In this document: piece after piece, positions 13,146 to 24,000 of the stretch
Position numbering within the stretch: position 1 is the first letter of the stretch
Layout of the letters: each line of letters opens with the position of its first letter
Assembly: GCA_001695595.3 (NCBI GenBank)
Contig: MBPM02000088.1
Location: 62,001-126,000, forward strand
Reading direction: 5' to 3'
DNA length: 64,000 nt
Origin: Plasmopara viticola
Taxonomy: Eukaryota; Oomycota; Peronosporomycetes; Peronosporales; Peronosporaceae
Program-made: the position numbers and the translations under genes
The notes under the pieces: model-generated
Databases searched by the model: none
Told to the model about the DNA's origin: nothing
The model's input: only the letters and a program-made list of their open reading frames with translations

Positions 13146-14458
13146 GATTTTTGATTAATTGAAGGAGTACATTGTTTTGAAGAAGTGAAGTAAACAGCAT
13201 CTCTAAAGTTTCTGGCCCTACATCAGCCAGAAAATTAATTACCTTCAAGCTTTTATGAGCTCATTTACCCTGAACGAACTGACATTGACTCCGATTGTAA
13301 AGTACCTTTCATGAACTGAGTATTAATTATTTTTGTCGAAACGTTTGCTTTATCAGTCATGGGGTCGTTTGTGACACTAAAAGAACGATTTAAAATAACA
13401 GAGTAATCTCTTTTGACAAAACTAGTTTACCTGCTCTTTGTGGTACAGCTGTTGAGCTGTGTTATTTACTTTGTTGTGCGAGCCTATGTGGAATACGTTT
13501 AGAGTCTTTACCAGCTTTGTTAGCTGCACTTGTTGACTACATGTGGAGCCTGGTAAGCCATATGAGCCCGTAATTAGAATGCTTTCTTTGGCGTCTCCGG
13601 CATTCGGTGCTAGCAATTCTACCAGCTATGTTGTATTTTTTAGATTATCCTCATCACTGCTTTGGGGAAATATCAGCTCCTCGATACCTCAGACTTCTTT
13701 TTGTGTATTCTTGTTAAGTTTCTCATCAAAAGAGACATGGGTGAGGACATGACTCATTGAGTCCGGTCACATAAATTGGATCCAACAGTGCCCTGTCAAT
13801 TGAGAAAAGGCTCGTGATTTTGAGCCATGACATGCCCCGGATCAAGACTAACTTATTCCTTATAATACAAGGATTCGACTCTGTGCTGTACAAAACCCTC
13901 TGCCTTCACAGCCAGATTTCTTTGGGCTTCGAATTATCTAAAGTCGCTCTGCTAAATAGGCGATTTGAGTTCCTTTGTTCTCTCTTTGAAAAAAGACGGC
14001 CTTTTTGGCTGACAGCAATCTTCTGTCGTTGTGGACACATTTGCAACGCGGCAAAGCTGACCACAGCTCTTAAGTAGCATTCATACCCTCATATATGTGC
14101 ATGTAAAGCTGACAGTCCATCGCTGCTGATTTCCTTTTAGGAAGCTATCAAACTCTCACCGATTTGATTCACCAGGTGTGTTTTAATATACAATTCTCAC
14201 GCCTTCTCCAGTTGGGCAACCCGCCCTGTTATTGACTACCTCATCCCTGGCTGCAAGGACGTGGCATTTATCGGTCACCCTATAACATGATAAAATACAC
14301 CTAAGTGGCCTTTTTAAAGCATCTATAAAACCGGAGTCCTAATTCACTAAGTCCGGAGCAGCGGAAACTGCTATGCTTGGCAGCACTAAAGTCCGTCAAG
14401 AAAGGTATACGGACGCTAATCGGAGTGTTATACTGTCGATTCAGCGCATTTCGAATGA
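13146..14458. other. gene-free spacer between repeat copies
   Basis: About 1.3 kb with no supportable gene. Open frames at 13,422-13,752 and 13,814-14,077 lack domains or sensible codon bias. Similarity to copy one stops at about 13,145, and the next recognisable repeat homology begins near 14,459-14,510. Confidence 0.5.
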
Positions 14459-17400
14459 ATGAGTCTTCTTGTAGCCAAATATCTTCTTAAAGACAATTTA
14501 GATCTCTCCAGTCATCTTGAGGAACGAACATGGCACACAATCAGAACAGACGCCAAGTGTTTTTTTTTTATAACAAAGCTAAGATCCAAATTGTTCGACA
14601 GCGATCGAAGCCGAGCTTCTGTTAGTAGGCAAACAATATTTTTTTAACTACAGCCTGGGTACTGCAGATCTACCCCGAGTAATTGCACCAACGGTGAAGA
14701 CATAAGAAACGAAGTACTTGTGAAAAAATGCTACTTCAATTGACAGTCATTTAACCTTTTTCGGTTTCTACCACACGTCGGAGATTCAAAGTGTACACGT
14801 GGGTAGCCAAATATATGAATACTGCAAAACGTACCAGATTGTGAAACCCATGGCTTACATGTCTGCTTCAATACAAAGCCTATCAGTACCGACAAATTGT
14901 TAAGTTTTCACTAGTCTTATACTTTTCTTTGGCTGGTGCATAGTGGCGATCGTATTTCGCCTGAAAAAAAATGTGCATTTGACACTTGTCTCGGCGTATC
15001 ACCAGAAATAAACAGCACGCAAGAATGAACAATATAATACAATCATGGTCTTTTAAACATGCAGGAATTCGCGTTATATCGCTGTGTTACGGCAAGCGTT
15101 GTTCTACTTATTAGAAACTCGCTTGCTTATTTTAGCAGTGGACATTAATTTAGCAGATAGCCATTTGGATAGAGCCAACTGTGATCTAAAAGTACAATGC
15201 GCTAAGGTCATCCTCCACGCTTGAATAATCGGGTTTGCACTTAGCAACGCGGCTCACGCATCGACGAGTCCCGATTTTTTAGAACGGGCTTATTTTAATT
15301 TTTAGAAGGGCATATATATGAGTTTTGGCGCCTAGCTTGACAGCATAGCAAAGCAAAGACATCTTTGAGCTAAGTTGTCACCAAGCTCTCAAGTGACCGA
15401 AGTGCTTTCACAGATCATGGACGAAAAGAACTTTGTCAATAGTGGTTAAATTTCGAGATGAAAGGTATTCTAGAGGTTTGCATAATTTTAAAGGAGACTT
15501 TTTGGCGGCCAACTCACTTTTGACTGGCAATCTGAGAAGCGAAAGCCGTTCTTTAAGGTGAGCGTAGCCTTTATTGCTGCTTTTTTGATCGAAACCATGA
15601 CCAAGTGAATTTTTGCTTGAAACATTTAAGTGTGATAAATAACACCTAAACCTTTCATGCTTCACGTAATGTAAGGTAGGATGCAACGGGTCGTTACTCA
15701 ATTTTATATTAAAACCTGAACTTGATCGCCACGGTCTCTGGCGATTACACATCACATGTGGAATTATATATCGCTACGGGGTCTGGCGATTACACAGCAC
15801 ATGTGGAATTATATTACTCAGAAGAAAGGTGCATAATCGGCATTAATACCGGTTTTTAACAAACATGATCAAAGAGAATGTTAGCCAAAATAGAGTTTCT
15901 GCCATAATCGTGGTAGCGAATCTAGTCAACTATCCAGAACTAAAGGTAGAACAAAAAGTATAAGCAGAATTCGGGTATTATTCAGCCTTTATCTTGCATT
16001 CCGTAATCTTTTAAAGGGATAGTGAGCAGTCGCTTACGGAAGGATGACGTAATTTCCTGCTCCACTCCTCGATGCAAGGTACTGCTTGACTCTGTTACAG
16101 GGCCTATCAATTCCTTTGGCATAATCAATTAGTAGATGACTGCTTCAAGTGATGGCAGTAGGCTGTACATCGACGTCGCGCTCAGCCATTATATGGAGCC
16201 ACAGTGGAGCTAAACCCTAATCCGTTACCCAGTCAAAAGTGCACTTGGTCCGACGAATTTTACAATTAAATCATTTGAAAGGATATTAAAAATGGTCTCT
16301 TTCTGATCGTCTTACATAACTGGGTTATTGTATTAGCACAGTTCACGGTAAAACTCGGACTGGTTTCCAACACAATTTATTTAGGACATCAATATCGCGC
16401 GTTTGCAAAATTGAGCATGCAAAGTAAATTTTTCATAGAAAAATGTAAGAGCAAGACTCACGTCAATCGTCGCGGCCGGTACGTAAGCCAATTAAGGTAA
16501 CTACACAGCGCAAATTGTGAATCAGATCAAACGCATTTGTTTACATATCATCGACACTTTCTGCAAATGGACAGACGAGCTTGTGGAAATTATCCTTCGA
16601 ATTTTGGGCAAACGGTACATGTACCGGCCAGCACTTAATTTGCAATTTATCAATAGATATACCGTAATCATACCGTCGACTTAGCAACATTATTATAATC
16701 GCCAGAGTTTCGGGGTCGTAAAATTTCTTCACGATGGATCAAACTCGCAGGTACATTCTTGAGCGACTTGGTCGATACAGGGGGTCGAGTATTGGGCAAA
16801 CCCAAAATTGAATGGAAACTTAATGGCCTCTTCGAAAGCTGTCTGATCTGAGATTGTTAGTGAAGCGTTTTTAAACCTAAATCTAAATTTGAATTAAAAA
16901 CGTATTATATTGTAAGGCTCGGGCTTAACTTTTTATGCCTTTACTACTTTTTTCCGGTCATGCGTAGGCAAGTGCTTCTGCTACTAGAACCTGGACGGTA
17001 ACGTATGTCATTATATTCTCGTTACAATATTAGCTACATATTAATATTCAATTTAGATTGGCAGTTATGAATTAAGCTTACTAACTTGAACTTGCTTCAA
17101 CTTTCAGCACGCGGTCCAAAGAGCACGCCTTAATTAATAACCGCCGAGCTGCTGCCAGTTAAAATGTTCAAATTACCAGCTTTAAGACATTTGACGCTGC
17201 GTCGATCGCCAAGAAAATAATTGCTATCTTCGAAGCCGTAGTAATGCTTTGGATTTGATTAATAAATGTGCGTTCTTATACAATATAATACATCATCGCT
17301 CGCACCGAGAGTGTTTAGGGGTACGCTCGATGCTATTATATGCAAAGGAATAGCGAGCGATGAGCGGACGATCAAATTAATTTTAATCTAATTTAAAATA

Positions 17401-17465
17401 CTGTAAATCTTGCGTGCTATCTTCTTGAGCGACTACCCCGAGGTCAATTGTGGCCTCGTGTTCAT
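14459..17465 (-). repeat. repeat family copy three, left arm of a long inverted repeat
   Basis: Read on the minus strand, it corresponds to copy two from its left end through about position 11,760. It also extends beyond copy two's left end by about 190 bases that are shared only with copy four. That extra part (17,270-17,465) includes the 3' end of the Crinkler relic. With copy four it forms an inverted repeat of about 2.4-2.9 kb per arm around a roughly 1.1-kb centre. The outermost part, 14,510-14,815, matches 4,240-4,530 of copy one. A copy-specific tandem duplication lies at 15,726-15,814. Confidence 0.78.
15726..15814. repeat. tandem duplication of about 45 bp inside copy three
   Basis: Two adjacent units, 15,726-15,770 and 15,771-15,814, each contain tctggcgattacaca followed by a cacatgtggaattata end. 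The homologous places in copies two (about 11,030) and four (about 20,110) have a single unit. The duplication therefore arose in copy three after the copies separated. Confidence 0.75.
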
Positions 17466-18427
17466 AGATGCAATTTGTCTCACTACGGGAAAAGATCCAT
17501 CGAATACAATCGGTCACGATCCCAATAACAACTTGCAATTGCTCTGCATCCGATAACACGTCACATCCTAACAAATTTTGAGCCATGCCTTGCTCCATGT
17601 CGACCTTCTTGACTTCTACGATACCAACGCGCTTATTGCCACGACGAATACAAAACTTGAAGCGCCTATTGGCCTGAACTTGTGTCCCAGTTACATTTTC
17701 TTCGACGAGTAATCGAACGTCTGGCAACAAATGCGGTACGTATACCAATACGGGAGCAATAAAAAATAACCGCTTAATTTTCGCTCCTACGAAAGCGCCA
17801 CCAACTACTCAGTAAGGCGTTTAAAGCACACGTATGGTGCAACCACTTCTGTTAGTTAAGTCGGATGCAAGACAAAAGTCTTTAAAGTGGCCGATAAAGA
17901 GGTTCAAGATCATTCCACTTGATATCCGGATAAGGGATAAAGTTTTCTCCTCGCCTGTTTGGCTTCGATTTCTTGTGAAGTTGGATAGTTTTGCTTTTAG
18001 GCTCCCATCGGTCTCGTTTGTACAGAAAACGGGTAATAGTAGTAGACGCCGTCCCCGCCAAACTCATTTCCTGCTGTGTTGAAAGTTCCACCAAGTCTTG
18101 AATCTCTTCTTCCCCTGGCTTGAATTCCGGCCCAAACAATTCCTTCTTGCTAAGCTTCTACGTAAACAGCATCTCCTCCTACTCAACATTGATGTAACTT
18201 TGCAAGAGGCCCTTCACAGTCCGATCATGCTCGAGCCACTTGTCGTCCTCACCTTCCTTCTTCCGCGCCAAGTAAAGCGCACGAGTCTTGGCGGAACAGC
18301 GTGCTGTTCTGTGCTCAAGATGCCAGCAATAGCCTCTTGCAACGCTTCGACCTCCGCACTGTCCTCAATCTCGACAGAGAACACGTTCCCTACACCACGC
18401 ACACCACCGCAGCTTGACCAACACCAT
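17383..18427 (-). pseudogene. Crinkler (CRN)-type effector pseudogene
   Basis: Crinklers are oomycete effectors with a conserved N-terminal LFLAK-type recruitment domain and variable C-terminal domains that act in the host cell. Reading from an ATG at 18,427 on the minus strand, pieces of the expected architecture appear in order but in different frames. First is an N-terminal stretch containing GNVFSVEIEDS (about 18,394-18,362). Next is a LYLARK motif (about 18,277-18,260), a known LFLAK variant. Then comes an FGPEF-type segment (18,139-18,110), and finally a C-terminal region (17,748-17,383) with an IVEVKK motif that fits the restriction-nuclease-like fold described for some Crinklers. Breaks are at least two frame changes within the first 150 bases, in-frame stops near 18,180 and 18,165, and a stop at 17,882. 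It is probably non-functional. It lies exactly between two inverted repeat arms. Confidence 0.8.
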
Positions 18428-18589
18428 GGTTCTTTTCATCAGAAGTCCGAGACTAAGACAGGATTTCGCATTTCATATTTCATCCCTCTATAAAGCCATT
18501 CCTTTATAAGAGCATACCTACGAGCCTGGTAGAAGCCCTACCAATATAGAAACCGGTGTCACTCGCGGATGTCACTAATTTTATGCCTA

Positions 18590-21090
18590 ATGAAGCCACA
18601 ATCGACCAGGTATGCCGACGAAGTAGTCGCTCAAGAAGATAGCAGGCAAGATTTACAGTATTTTAACGTAGAATAATTTAATTCTACCGTCCGCTCATCG
18701 TTCGCTCTTCCTTTGCATATAAGAGCATCGAGCGACCCATAACCTTCAGTGCGAGCGATGATGTATCACATAATATAAAAGGCAGATTTATTGATTTAAT
18801 CCAGAGCATTACTACGGCTTCGAAAATAGCAATTATTTTACTGGCGATCGACACAGAGACAAATTACTTAAATTGGTACTTTGAGCATTTTAGCTGGCAG
18901 CAGCTCGGCGCTAATTTGTTGCGGCGTGCTCTTCGGACCGCGTGCTGAAAGTTGTAGCAAGTTTAAATTAGAACTTTCGGTTAGCTTATTTATAACTGCC
19001 TATTTAAATTTAGTACTAATATATAGCCAATATTAAAACAAGGCGTCTTGGGGATATGCAGTTTCACGCTGCAGAAGCAGAAGTACTTGCATTGCCGAAA
19101 AAAATAAGGACATAAAAGTCAAACCCGAGCCTTACATTATAATACGTTTTCAATATAAGTTTAGATTCAGGCATTAAAACGCTTCATTTACTATACCAGA
19201 CCAGACAGCACTGGCGAATATATTAATGTTGTTAAGTCGATGGTATGATTACGGTATGTCTACTGATAAAAAGAAATTTCAGTGCTGATGCCGCCGGTAC
19301 ATGTACCGTTTGCCTAAATTTGCAGGATTATCTCCACAAGCTCGTCTGTCCATTTGCAGAAAGTGGCGATGATATGTGAACAAATGCATTTGATTTGATT
19401 TACAATTTGCGCTGTGTAATTACCTTAATTGGCTTACGTACCGGCCGCGACGATTGAGGTTAGTCTTGCCCTTACATTTCTACGAAAAGTTACTTCGCAT
19501 GCTCAATTTTGCAAACGCGCGATATTATACATGTACATATATCCTAAATAAATTGTGTTGGAAACCAGTCCGAGTTTTACCGTGAACTGTGCTTATACAA
19601 TAGCCCAGTTATGTAAGACGATCAGAAAGAGACCATTTTAAATATCCTTTCAAATGATTCAGTTGTAAAATTCGTCAGTCCAAGTGCATTTTTGACACGG
19701 TAACGAATCAGAGTTTAGCTGCTCTGTGGCTCGATAAAATGGCTGAGCGCGGCGTCGATGTACAGCCTACTGCCATCACCAAAATGGTCATCTAAGAATT
19801 GATTATGCCAAAGGGATAGATAGGCCTTGTAACAGTCACGCAGCACCTTGCATCGAGGAGGGGAGCAGGAAATTTCGTCATCCTTCAGCAAGCGACTGCT
19901 CACTATCCCTGGTGTGGCCTTCAACGGAAGGCAAGATAAAGGCTAGATGATTTCGAAAAGTGCTTATAATTCTTGTTGTACCTTTGGTTCTAGATAGCTG
20001 GCTAGATTGCTACCAAAATTATGGCAGAGACCCTATTTCAGTTAGCTTTCTCTTAGATCATGTTTGTAAAATACCGGTATAAGTGACCTTTCTTTTAAGT
20101 ATCATAATTCCACGACATGTGCTGTGTAATTGCCAGAGACCGTAGCGATCAGCGATATTAAGGCATCCAGAGACTCGTTATGTTCAGATTTTGATATAAA
20201 TTGAGTAACGACCCGTTACATCCTGCCTCACATTACATTTAACATGAAAGGTATAAGTGTTTTCTATCCCACTAAAATCTTTCAAGCAAAATTTCAATTG
20301 GTCATGGCTTTAATCAAAAAGGCAGCAATAAAGGCTGCGCTTACCTCCAAAAATGGCTACCTTCTCAAATTGCGAGTCAAAAGTGGTTTGGCCGCCAGAA
20401 AAATCTTCTTTGAAATTATGCAAGCCTCTAGAATACCTTTCATCTCAAAATCTAACCACAATTGACAGAGTTCATTACGTCCATGATCTGTGAAAGCACC
20501 TCGCTCACTCTAGTTTGGTAACAACTTAGCTCAAAGATGTCTTTGCTTTGCTATGCTGTCAAGCTAGGCGCCAAAACTCATATATATGGCCTTTCAAAAT
20601 CAAAATAAGCCCGATTTAAAAAAAATTGGAACTCGTCGATGCGTGAGCCGCGTTGCTGAGTGCAAACCCAATTATTAAAGCGTGTAAGATGACCTAACCA
20701 CATTGTACTATTAGCTCACAGTTGGCTCTATCGGAATGAATATTCGCTAAATTAATGTCTGCCGCTAAATAATCAAGCGAGTTCCAAATAAGTGGAACAA
20801 CGCTTGCCGTAACACAGTGAAAAAATGCGGATTCCTAGCATAGACTCGCATGTCTGAAAGAGTATGATTGTATTATATTATTCTTGCTTGCTGTTTATTT
20901 CTGGTGATAGGCTGAGACAGGTGGCAAATGCACATTCTTTCTCAGGCGAAATACGATCGCCACTATGCACCAGCCAAAGAAAAGTGTGAGATTTGTTAAA
21001 CTTTAACAATTTGTTGGTACTGATAGGCTTTGTACTGAAGCAGACATGTGAGCCATGGTTTCACAATCTGGTAGGTTTTGCAGTCTTCGT
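18590..21090 (+). repeat. repeat family copy four, right arm of a long inverted repeat
   Basis: From 18,782 onward this matches copy two directly, sharing the block beginning aggcagatttattgatt at both 9,683 and 18,780. It also matches copy three in reverse. The first 190 bases (18,590-18,781) match the reverse of 17,270-17,460 and carry a Crinkler 3' tail. Matching ends shortly after 21,080, near 'cagtctt'. Frames such as 20,244-20,465 are not conserved in the other copies, so no transposase is encoded. Confidence 0.78.
18592..18665 (+). pseudogene. orphan 3' end of a second Crinkler gene
   Basis: The plus strand here reads gaagccacaatcgac, then, after a short disruption, gtcgctcaagaagatag and caagatttacagtatttt followed by a stop. 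This is the same coding end (VAQEDS..QDLQYF) as the Crinkler relic at 17,383-17,450 on the minus strand. Only the last couple of dozen codons are recognisable, because the upstream part is replaced by the 5' flank of the other Crinkler. It shows that the duplicated unit contained effector coding sequence plus its downstream DNA. Confidence 0.65.
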
Positions 21091-24000
21091 AAATTGGGTA
21101 TGTTTCCATAACACATTCATGTAACATATTCAAAAGACTACTTTGCTCATCTGGCAAGCATTTAACGCAGCATTCTTTTGTGCGTGCAAAGTACTTTAAA
21201 ATGCTATCTTAGACTAAATTTGTTGCTGCACTACCTCAACGACCTAAGCCCACAAAAGGTCCAACTGAGTCCACATCACGTATTTTGTTTGGATTCGACA
21301 ATTGATTAAGAACCCTCCATAACTCGCCCGACAGTGGTGAAGCTATTAATCGACGCACGACATGCATGGAGCTCCAAATGTTAGTATGTATTCACAGGCG
21401 AGAAATACACCTGGACGAAATTCCGAGAACTTTAATTAAAACTTTGTAAGGGAAAAAATGTGGTGTCCATAGACCCAATTGTAAAATTTTCACCGGTTCG
21501 AGAATTAAGGCCAAGATTGACCTGAAGTGCTATACTGACCATTGTATAAGAGCAATGTAAGCGCAATAATGCTGTCTTCCCACTAAAATCAATTAATGGC
21601 ATTGTGCGAGGGCCAACATTCACGCATTTCCAACCGACTTCTCGTATCCAAAGAAATGGAGCTGCATTAGCGCCTGCACAGACACATGCCTTAAGGAGGG
21701 ACTTATCCTCAATAAGATGTCTTTGTGTATATTATACAGTGCACTGATGAAGCTGATGATGGCTTCTACCAAATCCGATCGAGAATTCTCCATGGCGGTG
21801 TTTATGCCTATCATCATGCTTTGGGAGGGGCTAGTGATACCACAAGGGCTCTCACATGCCCATGTGACGCTTTACCGTCTTACCGCACTAGCATTTCGAC
21901 CAGTATGATATCATTCATCTATCTACATTATCTCTGACAGAGATCTGTCTGATCTGGAGATCTATCAATCAACTGAGCTAGTGTCACGAGCAAAAAAGTT
22001 CTACGGTTACGTCTACAACTGTCTTTGATGCGCAATATTTGCTGCTTTGTATGGGTCCCGACCTACGCCACGATCCCAAACATACTACATAAAGTAATTA
22101 GGTCCATTTAGGATTATGCAAGTATAGTCTTAGTTATGAGTATCTCGCAGCATATTGCTAAAAAAGACTTACAAAGGCCGATTTTTATGTAAGAACATCT
22201 TTTTTGTAAATTGGCTTGGTCAGCAACAAATGACCCGACCTACAGGCATCTAAAGTCGCTGTCCTTTCTATTGTTGTCACGATTAATTCGACTTTATGTA
22301 GACCTATCTGAGTAAGAATGTTCTACGCCGTTACACGATGCCAATTTTCTTTGCTAAAGGCTGGATTTATAGTAACTTCTGGTACACGACACGGTATTAT
22401 ACTAGTATGCACCGTTTAGCTTTTCTGAGAGACATCCTTGCCATAATTATGGTTGCAATCCTTACGCGATATACAGGATTGAAGGTTCAGATAAAATCAG
22501 TAAAGTAGTAATATTAGCTTCACTTTATTGCTATCTTCAATTTCTTTGGTTCGGAGATGGTGATCATTCGCCCACTAAAAGATCCCATATCTTTCAACGC
22601 ATCCTCACTGTACAGTTTCAAGATTTCGTTAAAGCAACGAAATACGCGTGATACTGGACCCAGAGGTTTAATGCCCACGACGACAATTAGGAGCTTGTGT
22701 TTTGTCTTGCACACATTTGTTACGAAATGTTGTATTATGACTCAACGTCAAAAACAGCAATCTCGTATGCAACCGAGATTCAATGAAAGCTACTGTTTAT
22801 ACCCTTACATCAAAAAAATCCGCGCGCATGCTAACTTACGAACACATAATAATCTGAAATTTGTTTTCGACTGCGGTATAGCCAATACTGTCCTCTCCGG
22901 TTTCAAAAAGTGTGTATGGGATCAAAACTTGACATTCTATCTCAGCTATAATATCTTTGAGATTCCCTGCATTTTACCATACGCTGTGGATTCACAGTGG
23001 ACAGTTCAAGAGAAATCAACCCAAAGCTACAAATAAGAAGCTAAATCGCACAGTAAAAGTAAAAGGTTACCTGGCAGCAACATATTTCATTTCTTACTGT
23101 GTTTTGACAGCGTTTGCCTCGCTCTTATTTATGGCTTTTTGGCGCACTGTCCATAATAATAGCTTTGCGCAAATGGGTTTAAAAAGCGGCTTATATACAG
23201 CGTTGTCATAAAGCAGTCAGCAAGATCGACAGTTGACGTGGTGGGTAGAATGTGGCATCAACGGTCAAATGTTGGTGATGTCAGTCACGTTTTGGCCGGA
23301 TGTGAAAATAGATTGGAATGGATCAATTATTGAGACTTTAGAATGGCCGGTCAACATATGACTGACAGAGATTATGGAATGAGAGCAGTCTCAAAGTTGT
23401 CTTTTTTGATAGCGACAATCAAGTTTTGGATCTTTAAGTGGTGTACGGTGTACCTGTGACAATAAAAAGTGTTTTAATTCTAAAAAAGGCGCCGAAACCA
23501 GCATAGTGAAGAGTGTTTAATCACAAAGTCTTTGATCTACGCAAGTGGAGTACAGTGCATCTGTGATGAAAACTTTATTTCGACTGCATAGTCACTGTAC
23601 GCACGCACATGAAGAGTCACCGCCTTTAAATGACGATTTTTTCAGGTGCCTAGACAATCGGTGAAATAAAAACATGCGCAAATAAGAACCTAAAAGCTTG
23701 CTCAAAAGCTCGAGTTGTCTGGACAGCATGTCCAACCTCAATCAGTCAACCCTCAATTTTAAATGATCGAGCATTAGAAAAGGAAGAGTTCCACTTGAAG
23801 CCTAAATTGCACATAGACAGAACCCAATGCAATCGGAAAAGTGCAAAGCGTGCTGTTGAATGAATGCCAACGACGCAAAACCTCCCGTTCTAAGTTTTAC
23901 CACGATAGAACCAACAAAATTGACTAGTATATCCGAGTCAAGAGCCTTTGGATGATGAACGGTTTGCGCAGGTTCTCATCTTGTGTATGCTTTGCCAAAC

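Noticed and set aside
18098..18493. 131-codon plus-strand frame
   Set aside because: It is antisense to the Crinkler relic, whose minus-strand motifs are recognisable.
22557..23036. 159-codon open frame on the plus strand
   Set aside because: It is the longest frame in the gene-poor region, but it has no recognisable domain, overlaps a minus-strand frame of similar quality, and has irregular codon use. I treat it as chance or decayed sequence.
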